In this document: positions 43,031 through 51,134 of the stretch, one piece after another
Numbering within the stretch: the first letter of the stretch is position 1
Layout of the letters: each line of letters starts with the position of its first letter
NCBI GenBank assembly: GCA_024743115.1
Contig: JANSXC010000002.1
Location: 412,207 to 476,206, forward strand
From: a bacterium
Lineage (GTDB): Bacteria > Planctomycetota > UBA1135 > UBA2386
Length of the DNA stretch: 64,000 bases
Direction of reading: 5' to 3'
Position numbers and translations under genes: made by a program
Notes under the pieces: generated by a model
The model's input: only the letters and a program-made list of their open reading frames with translations
Database searches by the model: none
What the model was told of the DNA's origin: nothing

Positions 43031-46030
43031 CTACTGCGTGAACAGGTTGATGTGCTGGTTGCTGGTCACGAACTCGAAGTTCGGCGTCAACGTCAGCACC
43101 TGCGAGTACGAGTAGGCCCCGTTGAGCGGCGCGCTCGCAGGCGCCGGGTAGGGCAGCGTGAAGTTGCCGCTCGCATCGGTGTAGTTGAAGAGCTGGACCG
43201 AGTTGCCACCCACGAGGATCGGCGGCAGGCCGGCGATCGCCGTCGGGCCGGGTTGGTTGCCGAGGATCAGCAGGAACGGCTGCGAGGTCGGCGTGTTGAC
43301 CTGCAGCGTCAGCGTACTGCCCTGCTGCGCCTGCGCGGGCAGGATCGTCAGCCGGTTGTCGGGCGGCGTGGTCGACGTGTTCGTGAAGATCTCGATGTCG
43401 TCGATGTTCCAACCGCCGTACTCGACGTTGTTACCGTCGCTGATGAGGCGGAACTCGAGCTCGACGGACGGGTTGTTGTCCGCCATCCAGAGCTGCGTCT
43501 CGTAGCTGACCCACGTGTTCTCGACGAACGGAGCGTACGGCGAGTGCCAGATCTGGTAGCCCTCGCACCAGAGCTCGAGCGAGTCGCCGAACGTGTTCGG
43601 GCAGCTCACCCAGCGCTTGAAGCGGATGCGCAGGTTGATCTGGCCCGTGCAGTCGATCGCGGGCGACCGCAGCCACGACGTGCTCGACGGTGAGTAGGCG
43701 CCGTCGCCGGTGAGGTCGGTGCCCGCGCAGTTCACGCCGCTGAACGCCGAACCAGGATCACTCCACTGCGGAGTCGAGTAACCGGCCGGTGCGCCGATCT
43801 CCCAGTCATCGGTGCCCGTCGACGCGCCGTGCGTCCAGCCCGCACCGCCGCTCTCGAAGTCCTCCTGCCAGATCACGTCGGAGCCGAGCGTCTGGTAGGT
43901 GTATTCGCCGATCTCGGGCAGTCGGTAGACGACGCCGCCGCCGTGTGTGGCGGTGACGTGGTAGCTCATGACCTGCGGCGAGAGCATGCCCGGCAGCAGC
44001 GCCTGGTAGCGATCCTGCACGCCGGTCGGGATCATCGGGATCGTCTGGGGGCCCGAGCCCGCGTCGTAGGTGACCTCGACGTTCGAGAACACGCCGAACG
44101 TCGGCACCGCGTCCACTTCGATCCGGCGCGGCTGCAGCTGGTTCGTCGTGAGCTGCAAGGGCGAGTGCGTGACCGTGCCGGCCAGGATCGGCGGGTACGG
44201 CAGGTTGTGCTGGTTGCACGCCGACGACAGCTGCGGATGGTGCGGCGTGCCGTTGTTGAGGTTGGCGTCGTCGTCGTCGGCCAGGAACGCCTCGAGCACC
44301 GCGTCAGCCTGGTTCTTCGCGTCGGCGATGACGGACGACAGCACGGTGTTCTGGCTGATCGTGATCGCCTGCTGCGTCCCGAACACGGCGCGCAGGTTCT
44401 CGCGGAACTTCCACGCGAATCCCATCCACGATTCGCCCTGCGCGTGCGGGCCGGAACCGCCCGGGTACTGTCGAGTGTTGCGGCCGTCGCGGATGCCGTT
44501 GCCGTTGGTGTAGAAACCGTGGCCGATGACCGGGTCATCGAGCATGTAGTGGCTGCAGATATCGGCCCAACCCTCGCTGAGACCATTGGTCTGCGAGATG
44601 CCACCGTAGCGGTCGTCGAGACCGTGGCCCCACTCGTGCGCGGTGACCGAAGCGCTCGCCGTGTTATTGCACTGGCCGGCGGCGTGATAGAAGTTCATCG
44701 TGTTGTTCGTGTAGAACGCGTTGCACGAGTTCGTGATGTTCACGGTCGGCAGGATGTCGTCCGCAATGGCCAGCTCCGGAGTGTTGCCGAGGACGCTGCG
44801 CAGCAGCTGGTTGATCTGATAGGTCCAGTAGTAGACCGTCGTGTGTGCCAGCTCGTTCGCCGTGCTGTTTTGCGCGCCGAGCTGGAACGTCTGGTTGACG
44901 CCGGGCATCAGTTGGAGCGTGTCCGTGAGCGGGCTGGTGCCGAGGATCAGCTGGCAGTGGATGCCGTCACAATCGACCGTGACCGTCGTCGGCTGCGTGA
45001 GCGTGACCGTGAACTGACCGTTCTGGTCCGTGACGAGTGTGCCGTGGCCCGGAACGTCGACCTCGACGCCCACCAGCGGTTCGTTGGTGGGCGTGGTCGT
45101 CGGGTCGTAGCCCGTGTGCAGGTAGGCCATCACCGTGTAGGTCGCGTTGAGCGGAATGCCCGCGAGCGGAGAACCCGCCTTCGGCAGGCCGGCCAGCGCC
45201 AGGCCGGAGGTCTCGACATCCCCGGTCCGGAAACCACCGGTGCGATAACGGCAGTTGGGGAAGCCGCACTCGTGCTTGTCGTTGATGTAGTCGAGTCGAC
45301 CGCCGGTCTTGGCGTCGATGTAGACCCGGCCGGCCGGGCCGCTGCCGTCCGCGAGGATCGCGGAGATCGGAACCTCCCAGGCCAGCACGGGCGCGGCGAT
45401 CGCGGTTGCGTTCTGGTCCGTCCAGATCACGAGGCGCGGCTTGCGTACGACACCGGGCTGCGGGTTCGCCGGCGGCTCGAGACCGAGCGTCTGCCAGGCG
45501 ATCGCGGTCGCCACGGTCTCGGCGATGCCGGGCATCGTGTTGAACTCGGCGTCGATGGGCACGGCCTGACTGCCGAGGAAGCTGATCTTGCCGATCATGT
45601 GGACGCGGAAGTCGACGCGGCCGTGCAGCACGGGCAGGCCGCCGAACGACTGATCGAACGTGAGCGACCAGGTGCGCCCCATGCGACCGCTGTGGCGTTC
45701 GGTGAACGTCGAGTTCCCGAGGCCGAGCAACTCGGGCCAGCGTTCGAGGCCGAGGTTGGCATGGCGGCGGGCCTCTGCCAGTGAGTTCTCGCGCCAGTCG
45801 TCGAGCTCGTAGCCGTTGCCGTAGATCTGCTTCGGCGTGCCCGTCGGCGGATGCCACCGCACGAGCCACTGACCGCCGGCTTCGGTGACGAAGTCTTGCC
45901 ACGCGGCCTGCGCCGCGGGCGCTGGCGTGAACTCCTGTGGGTCTTGTGTGTTTGCCGGCTTCTGGGCTGCCAGCAAGGAGGAGAGAGCGACGACCAGCCC
46001 GATGCCGCCCGAGTGTTGGTGAGATGCCAT
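43031..46030 (-). CDS. Secreted M36-like (fungalysin-type) metallopeptidase, copy 2
   Basis: The product is 999 residues from ATG 46028-46030 with a signal peptide (GGIGLVVALSSLLAAQK). Similar to copy 1 over its entire length, with the same module order: propeptide, zinc site HEWGH (His465, Glu466, His469), GLSEGWAD (Glu486), beta domains, and a C-terminal segment ending INLFTQ. The third-ligand motif has Ala where copy 1 has Gly. It lies immediately upstream on the same strand, so the pair arose by tandem duplication. Divergent from the MscS-type channel gene. Confidence 0.92.
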   Translation of the reverse strand: MASHQHSGGIGLVVALSSLLAAQKPANTQDPQEFTPAPAAQAAWQDFVTEAGGQWLVRWHPPTGTPKQIYGNGYELDDWRENSLAEARRHANLGLERWPELLGLGNSTFTERHSGRMGRTWSLTFDQSFGGLPVLHGRVDFRVHMIGKISFLGSQAVPIDAEFNTMPGIAETVATAIAWQTLGLEPPANPQPGVVRKPRLVIWTDQNATAIAAPVLAWEVPISAILADGSGPAGRVYIDAKTGGRLDYINDKHECGFPNCRYRTGGFRTGDVETSGLALAGLPKAGSPLAGIPLNATYTVMAYLHTGYDPTTTPTNEPLVGVEVDVPGHGTLVTDQNGQFTVTLTQPTTVTVDCDGIHCQLILGTSPLTDTLQLMPGVNQTFQLGAQNSTANELAHTTVYYWTYQINQLLRSVLGNTPELAIADDILPTVNITNSCNAFYTNNTMNFYHAAGQCNNTASASVTAHEWGHGLDDRYGGISQTNGLSEGWADICSHYMLDDPVIGHGFYTNGNGIRDGRNTRQYPGGSGPHAQGESWMGFAWKFRENLRAVFGTQQAITISQNTVLSSVIADAKNQADAVLEAFLADDDDANLNNGTPHHPQLSSACNQHNLPYPPILAGTVTHSPLQLTTNQLQPRRIEVDAVPTFGVFSNVEVTYDAGSGPQTIPMIPTGVQDRYQALLPGMLSPQVMSYHVTATHGGGVVYRLPEIGEYTYQTLGSDVIWQEDFESGGAGWTHGASTGTDDWEIGAPAGYSTPQWSDPGSAFSGVNCAGTDLTGDGAYSPSSTSWLRSPAIDCTGQINLRIRFKRWVSCPNTFGDSLELWCEGYQIWHSPYAPFVENTWVSYETQLWMADNNPSVELEFRLISDGNNVEYGGWNIDDIEIFTNTSTTPPDNRLTILPAQAQQGSTLTLQVNTPTSQPFLLILGNQPGPTAIAGLPPILVGGNSVQLFNYTDASGNFTLPYPAPASAPLNGAYSYSQVLTLTPNFEFVTSNQHINLFTQ

Positions 46031-46106
46031 GGAAGATCTGCCATGATGACCCCATGACAGCGGGTTGTCACTCCCCGCCGCCCCGTCGCCGGTTTCCTCC
46101 GATCGC

Positions 46107-47462
46107 ATGCCGCCAGTCGTTCCGTTGATGTCGTATCTGCTCGCTCGCCCGTCGCCGCAGGGTGGGCAGTTCAAACCGAGCCAGTCCAGTGACGCACCCG
46201 AGCCGCTCGTCGGATTCGAACTCTGGCTCGCGGAGAACCCGCTGCTCGCGCAGCTGATCGGCCTCGGCGGCCTGGTCGTCGTCGCGCTGTTGGCGTGGGG
46301 TTTGACCTATGCGCTGTTACTGCCGCTCCTCGGCCGGCTAATCAAGCGCAGCAGCTTCACCTGGGACGACGCGTTCCTCGACGCACGGTTCTTCCGGTGG
46401 CTCGTGAGCCTGTTTCCGACGTTCGTTACGTTCGCCGGGGTGGTGGTCGTACGCGATCACTTCTACCTCGGTCGCACGGCGTTCACGGTCGTACGAAACG
46501 TCTCGGCCGCCGCAATGATGCTGTTCGCGGTGCTCGCGGCCTGTGGGCTGCTCAACGCGCTGCAGTCGATCTACGCATCGCGGGCCGGCAGCGCGCGGCG
46601 GCCGATCAAGGGCTACGTCGAACTCGCCAAGATCTTCCTCGTCGTCGTCGGCATCCTCGTGACGATCGCGCTGCTGCTCGGGCGCGACGTGGGTGGGCTG
46701 TTGACCGGCGTCGGTGCGATGACGGCCGTGCTCATGCTGATCTTCAAGGACACGATCCTGTCCGCGGTCGCGTCGGTGCAGCTCGCGAACCAGAACATGC
46801 TGCGCATCGGCGACTGGATCGAGATGCCCAGCGTCGGTGCGGATGGCGACGTGGTGGACATCGCGCTGCACACGGTCAAGGTCCAGAACTTCGACAAAAC
46901 GATCTCGACGATCCCGACCTATCGCCTCGTCAGCGACACGTTTCGGAATTGGCGCGGCATGAGCGAGAGCGGCGGCCGCCGCGTCAAGCGCAGCGTCACG
47001 ATCGATATCTCGACGATCCGTTTCCTCACGGGGGAGGAGATCGAACGCTTCGGCCAGTTTGCGCTGCTCGGCAGCTACATCCTCGACAAGAAGCGGCGGT
47101 TGCAGAAGGCCAACGCGGACACCAAGAACCAGGACATCGGGGTCAACCGACTGCGGCTGACGAACGTCGGCACGTTTCGCGCCTACATGGTGCGCTACCT
47201 GCGCAGCCTGCCCAAGGTCCACAGCGGTATGACGTTTCTCGTGCGTCAGCTACCGCCGTCGGAGAACGGCTTGCCGATCGAGATGTATCTCTTCACGAAC
47301 ACGACGGCCTGGGTCGAGTACGAGGAGATCCAGGCCGACATCTTCGACCATCTGCTCGCCGCATTGCCGGAGTTCGGATTGCGGGCGTTCCAACGTCCGA
47401 CCGGCGCCGATCTCTCGGCGCTGCGGTTGTCGGCCGGCGGGCAGTCCGAGGCCCGCGGCTGA
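46107..47462 (+). CDS. MscS-family mechanosensitive channel, YbdG-like
   Basis: The product is 451 residues from ATG 46107; a TTG at 46065 and an ATG at 46128 are alternatives. Hydrophobic helices appear at about residues 45-75, 90-110, 125-145 and 165-185, then the pore-lining Gly/Ala-rich helix (LLTGVGAMTAVLMLIFKDTI) and the beta domain (QNMLRIGDWIEMPSVGADG). The later block RVKRSVTIDISTIRFLTGEE and the C-terminal WVEYEEIQADIFDHLLAALP are typical of YbdG rather than of the short MscS. It should release solutes during osmotic downshock. Convergent with the ArsC-like gene, eight bases apart. Confidence 0.93.
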   Translation: MPPVVPLMSYLLARPSPQGGQFKPSQSSDAPEPLVGFELWLAENPLLAQLIGLGGLVVVALLAWGLTYALLLPLLGRLIKRSSFTWDDAFLDARFFRWLVSLFPTFVTFAGVVVVRDHFYLGRTAFTVVRNVSAAAMMLFAVLAACGLLNALQSIYASRAGSARRPIKGYVELAKIFLVVVGILVTIALLLGRDVGGLLTGVGAMTAVLMLIFKDTILSAVASVQLANQNMLRIGDWIEMPSVGADGDVVDIALHTVKVQNFDKTISTIPTYRLVSDTFRNWRGMSESGGRRVKRSVTIDISTIRFLTGEEIERFGQFALLGSYILDKKRRLQKANADTKNQDIGVNRLRLTNVGTFRAYMVRYLRSLPKVHSGMTFLVRQLPPSENGLPIEMYLFTNTTAWVEYEEIQADIFDHLLAALPEFGLRAFQRPTGADLSALRLSAGGQSEARG

Positions 47463-47470
47463 CCGCGGCG

Positions 47471-47824
47471 TCAGCTCCCGAGCCGTTCGTCCCAGGCATC
47501 GGCGCTGAAGCCGACGAACCAGGTCTTACCGGTCCGCAGGGTCGGGGCACGCAGGTTCCCGGACGGGCCGATCGCGGCGCCCTCGAGCGCGTCGGCGTCG
47601 AACGAATCCTTCTTGGGCTCGAGCCGCATCGTCTTCTTGCCCTTGGCGACGACGATGCGGCTCGCGTCCGCGAACAGGTCGCCGAGATCGGCGGGCCCGA
47701 ACTTCTGCTTGCTGGCGTTGACCGTCTCCCGGACGGAAGCTCCGACGCCCTCGAGGAACGCATCGGAGCGCTTGCAGCTCGTTCAACCCTTGCGGTGGTA
47801 GTACCAGTCGATTCGCTTTGCCAT
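47471..47824 (-). CDS. ArsC-family selenoprotein with in-frame UGA (U-T-S-C motif)
   Basis: Reading through one TGA (47783-47785) as selenocysteine gives a 117-residue thioredoxin-fold protein, start ATG 47822-47824, stop TGA 47471-47473. The N-terminus MAKRIDWYYHRKG is followed by Sec14-Thr-Ser-Cys17, where ArsC/Spx-type proteins have CxxC, and then KRSDAFLEG. Later GNLRAPTLRTGKTWFVGF matches the conserved ArsC end region (R-x-P-T-L-R-x-G-K-x-x-x-V-G-F). Without readthrough only 13 residues would be made. A hairpin typical of bacterial SECIS lies 13 bases beyond the UGA. The family is known to include Sec forms in other bacteria; the physiological substrate is unknown and arsenate reduction is not established. 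Convergent with mscS. Confidence 0.9.
47739..47769 (-). promoter_or_regulatory. SECIS-like hairpin for the ArsC-family selenoprotein
   Basis: On the minus-strand transcript, a 10-bp stem (GCUCCGAUGC / GCGUCGGAGC with one U-G pair) starts 13 bases after the UGA and encloses an 11-base loop that begins with G. The loop starts 23 bases from the UGA, within the range reported for bacterial SECIS elements, which also favour G at the first or second loop position. It overlaps coding sequence, as bacterial SECIS must. Confidence 0.8.
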
Positions 47825-47954
47825 GCTTTCGGGATAGCGGGTTTCGGCTTGCGGTCAATCGCGATTTCGCGGTTGGGGGATCGCATGGCGGGGTTCGCGC
47901 GCGAAAGAAAGTGGCGGCGACTGCGCCAAGTCGTCGCGGGAGACGTTGCCAACC

Positions 47955-50900
47955 ATGAACATCCAGCTCGTTCGCGCCACTGCGGCGCTCATTGTCGCCC
48001 TGGCGGGCCCTGTCATCGCCCAGAGCCTCGTTTCCAACGTGCAGACGACCGCGGTGGGGTCTGGCGTGACCGGGTTCTCGGCCGGCTACGCGGTTCTCGG
48101 CAATCGTGCCGTGTTCGTCGGCAACGGTCTGCACGGTCTCGAGCCGTGGGTGACGGATGGCACGCAGGCCGGCACGACGATCCTGGCCGACATCCACACC
48201 GGCACGACCAGCTCGTCGCCGCTCGAGCTCACGGTGGTGGGCGGTGTCGTCGTGTTCAGTGCGAATGCGCCAGGTGTCGGGCGGGAGCTCTGGGTAACGG
48301 ACGGCACGATTGGCGGCACCTCCTTGCTCGTTGACCTGCGCCCTGGAGTCAACTCGAGTTCGCCGGCGAACTTCGTGCGGGTCGGGAGCTACGTCTACTT
48401 CTCGGCCTGGGACGGGGTCTCCGGCACGGAGCTGTGGCGCACGGATGGCACGGCCGCGGGCACGACGCAGGTCGCGGACATCAACCCGGGTGCCGCGAGC
48501 AGTTCGCCCCAGCATCTGACCGCGATCGGCAGTGAGGTCTGGTTCTCGGCAGTTTCGCCGGGCTTCGGGCGTGAACTCTGGCGGTCGAACGGCACGGCAA
48601 TCGGCACGCAACTCGTCCTGGACATTCGAGCGGGGGCGAGCGGATCGTTGCCCCTCGACCTCGCACCGCATGCGGGTGGGGCGCTGTTCCGGGCCAGCAC
48701 GGCAACCGAGGGCTACGAGCCGTGGTTCAGCGATGGCACGGTCGCTGGGACGGTGCCGCTGGGCGACCTCTCGCCGGGTACGCTGAGCACGAACGTTCGT
48801 GAGTTTCGCAGTCTTGGCAGTGACGCAGTTTTCATCGCCAGCGCGGGGCTCGGCTTCGAGCTCTATGTGACGGACGGCACGCCGGCGAGTACCGCACTGC
48901 TCGTGGACATCAATGCCGGCACCGGCGCGGGAGTCACGGGGCTCGGCTTCGGGGTCCTCAACAACGTGGCGTACTTCGCGGCAACGGATGGCACGAGCGG
49001 AGCCGAGCTGTGGCGCACCGACGCCACTGCGCCAGGGACGTTTCGTGTCCGCGACTTCAACGTGGGAACCGGCAGCTCGAGTCCCGATCACTTCGCGGTG
49101 GTAGGCAACGAACTGTGGATGGCCTTGACCGCCAGTTCGGGGCAGCGTGAGGTGTGGCGGACCGATGGCACAGCGGCCGGCTCGAGCCTGGTCATCGATC
49201 TCGCCGGGCTGGTTTCGTCGAACCCGCGGACGCTCGTGCCGTTTGGCGCTGGCGTTCTTTGTTCGGCGGTCTCCTCAGGGGTCGGTCGCGAGCCCCACGT
49301 CGTCGACGGTACCGTGCCTGGCTCGTTCCTGCTGGCCGATGTCCGGCCGCCGGTCGCGGATTCGGATCCCGCGGAATGGGCGCTGCTGCCGCACGGGGCG
49401 TTCTTTGCCGCGACATCGTCGGCGACCGGCCGCGAGGGCTACTCGACCGATGGCACGCCGACCGGTACCCAGGTGCTCGATCTTCATCCGACCAGCAATT
49501 CGTCGCCGGACGAAGCCGTTACGATGGGGGGCGAGGTCTTCTTCGAGGCCACGTCGAACGTCAGTGGGCGCGAACTGTTCAAGACCGACGGCACGCCCGC
49601 GGGAACCGTCCAACTGTCGGACAACCCGGGCATCGCGAGCACGAGCCCGCAGCAGATCGTCGCGACCGCCACACACGTGGTGTTCCGCGGCGTCGACGCG
49701 GTCGCCGGGGCCGAGCTGTGGTCGTCCGATGGCACGCCTGCCGGCACGATGCGCATCGCGGACATCCGGCCGGGCACCGCGAGTACCGTCTTCCTCGAGA
49801 TGGCCGCGACGCCGACGCACGCGTTCTTCGTTGCCAACGATACGGTCACGGGCAACGAGCTCTACAGCACCACGGGCACCGCGGCGTCGGTCACGCTCCT
49901 GGAGCTGCGGGCCGGTGCTCCGAGCTCGAGCCCCGACGAGCTGACGAACCTCAACGGCAAGCTCTTCTTCGAGGCCACCGACGGGGTGAGTGGTCCGGAG
50001 TTGTGGTGCAGCGACGGCACGCTGGCCGGGACGACGCTGGTCGCCGACCTGTGGCCGGGGGCGAGTGGTTCGGCGCCGCGCGATCTGACCCCGGTCGGCA
50101 ATCGCCTGTTCTTCCGCGCGTCGATACCCGGCGCGGGGCAGGAACTCTGCGTGTCCGATGGCACGGCTGCCGGCACGGGGCTCGTCGTGGACCTGGTGCC
50201 GGGTGGCAACGGATCGTTGATCAGCGACATGAAGGGCGTCGGCAACCTGCTGTTCTTCCGCTACGACGACGGTTCGGGCACGGGGCAGGAACTCTGGGTG
50301 AGCGATGGTACGCCCGCGGGTACGCAGCTCGTGCGGGACATCGGTCCGGGACTGCTCTACGGTCCGGTCGCGGGTAGCCTGACGTCGATCCTCGATGGCC
50401 AGCTGCTGCTGTTTGCGGCGAACGACCTCGTGAACGGTCTGCAACTCTGGATCAGCAACGGCACGACTGCCGGCACGTTTCCGGTCACGACGTTCGGCAG
50501 TGGCACCGGCGGCGGGGCGGTCGAGGTCGGGCCGTTCCTCGATGCCGGCACCCGCGTGTTCTTCTCGGCCGACGATGGCATCCAAGGCAACGAACCCTGG
50601 GTGTTCGATCTCAACGGCTCGGGCAACGCGTTCGTGCTGACCTATGGCACGGGCTGTGCGCCGACGACCCAGACCCGGCCGACGATCGGTGCGACGGGCG
50701 GCTTGCCGACGCCGGGCACCACGACGTTCGCGGCGACGGTGAGCAATGCGCCGCCGACGACCGCGTCGTGGCTGTTGTTCTCGTTCGCGCCCGCGAACCT
50801 CAACCTGGGCTTTGGTTGCCGGCAGCTGATCGCGGTGCCGTTCCTCGCGTTTCCGCTGACGTTCACCGATCCATCGGGTTTCGCCCAGACGCCGGTGCCG

Positions 50901-51026
50901 CTGCCGAACGACCCCGCGTTCATCGGCGTGAACGCGTTCATGCAGTGGGGCGTCGTTGCGACCCCGGGCCAGTTGTTCGGCGCGTTCAACCTGAGCGACG
51001 GTCTGCAGATGCAGGTCGGGAACTGA
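47955..51026 (+). CDS. Secreted ELWxxDGT-repeat protein
   Basis: The product is 1023 residues from ATG 47955, with a signal peptide (LVRATAALIVALAGPVIAQ). About 18 repeats of roughly 47 residues each carry the ELW-x-x-DGT-x-x-GT motif (for example ELWRTDGTAAGTTQVADI, ELWSSDGTPAGTMRIADI) with interspersed SSPxxLT loops, which is the ELWxxDGT hyalin-like family. The last 140 residues (from LTYGTGCAPTTQTRPTIG) form a separate beta domain typical of secreted planctomycete proteins. The repeats probably build an elongated beta-propeller or solenoid for surface display or adhesion. Divergent from the ArsC-like selenoprotein. Confidence 0.9.
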   Translation: MNIQLVRATAALIVALAGPVIAQSLVSNVQTTAVGSGVTGFSAGYAVLGNRAVFVGNGLHGLEPWVTDGTQAGTTILADIHTGTTSSSPLELTVVGGVVVFSANAPGVGRELWVTDGTIGGTSLLVDLRPGVNSSSPANFVRVGSYVYFSAWDGVSGTELWRTDGTAAGTTQVADINPGAASSSPQHLTAIGSEVWFSAVSPGFGRELWRSNGTAIGTQLVLDIRAGASGSLPLDLAPHAGGALFRASTATEGYEPWFSDGTVAGTVPLGDLSPGTLSTNVREFRSLGSDAVFIASAGLGFELYVTDGTPASTALLVDINAGTGAGVTGLGFGVLNNVAYFAATDGTSGAELWRTDATAPGTFRVRDFNVGTGSSSPDHFAVVGNELWMALTASSGQREVWRTDGTAAGSSLVIDLAGLVSSNPRTLVPFGAGVLCSAVSSGVGREPHVVDGTVPGSFLLADVRPPVADSDPAEWALLPHGAFFAATSSATGREGYSTDGTPTGTQVLDLHPTSNSSPDEAVTMGGEVFFEATSNVSGRELFKTDGTPAGTVQLSDNPGIASTSPQQIVATATHVVFRGVDAVAGAELWSSDGTPAGTMRIADIRPGTASTVFLEMAATPTHAFFVANDTVTGNELYSTTGTAASVTLLELRAGAPSSSPDELTNLNGKLFFEATDGVSGPELWCSDGTLAGTTLVADLWPGASGSAPRDLTPVGNRLFFRASIPGAGQELCVSDGTAAGTGLVVDLVPGGNGSLISDMKGVGNLLFFRYDDGSGTGQELWVSDGTPAGTQLVRDIGPGLLYGPVAGSLTSILDGQLLLFAANDLVNGLQLWISNGTTAGTFPVTTFGSGTGGGAVEVGPFLDAGTRVFFSADDGIQGNEPWVFDLNGSGNAFVLTYGTGCAPTTQTRPTIGATGGLPTPGTTTFAATVSNAPPTTASWLLFSFAPANLNLGFGCRQLIAVPFLAFPLTFTDPSGFAQTPVPLPNDPAFIGVNAFMQWGVVATPGQLFGAFNLSDGLQMQVGN

Positions 51027-51040
51027 CAACCAGTTGCCGG

Positions 51041-51061
51041 GATCGCGGCGCCACCGCGATC
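51041..51061 (+). terminator. Hairpin after the ELWxxDGT gene
   Basis: Perfect 8-bp stem GATCGCGG / CCGCGATC around a 5-base loop, beginning 14 bases after the stop codon. No strong T-tract follows (TTTTG appears 13 bases later). Plausible intrinsic terminator separating the ELWxxDGT gene from the helicase gene. Confidence 0.5.
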
Positions 51062-51134
51062 GCCGATGTCTGGCTTTTGTTCGGGCGGGCGCTACGCTCG
51101 CTGCCATGGGCGGATACTGGCGCGAGGTCCAGCG

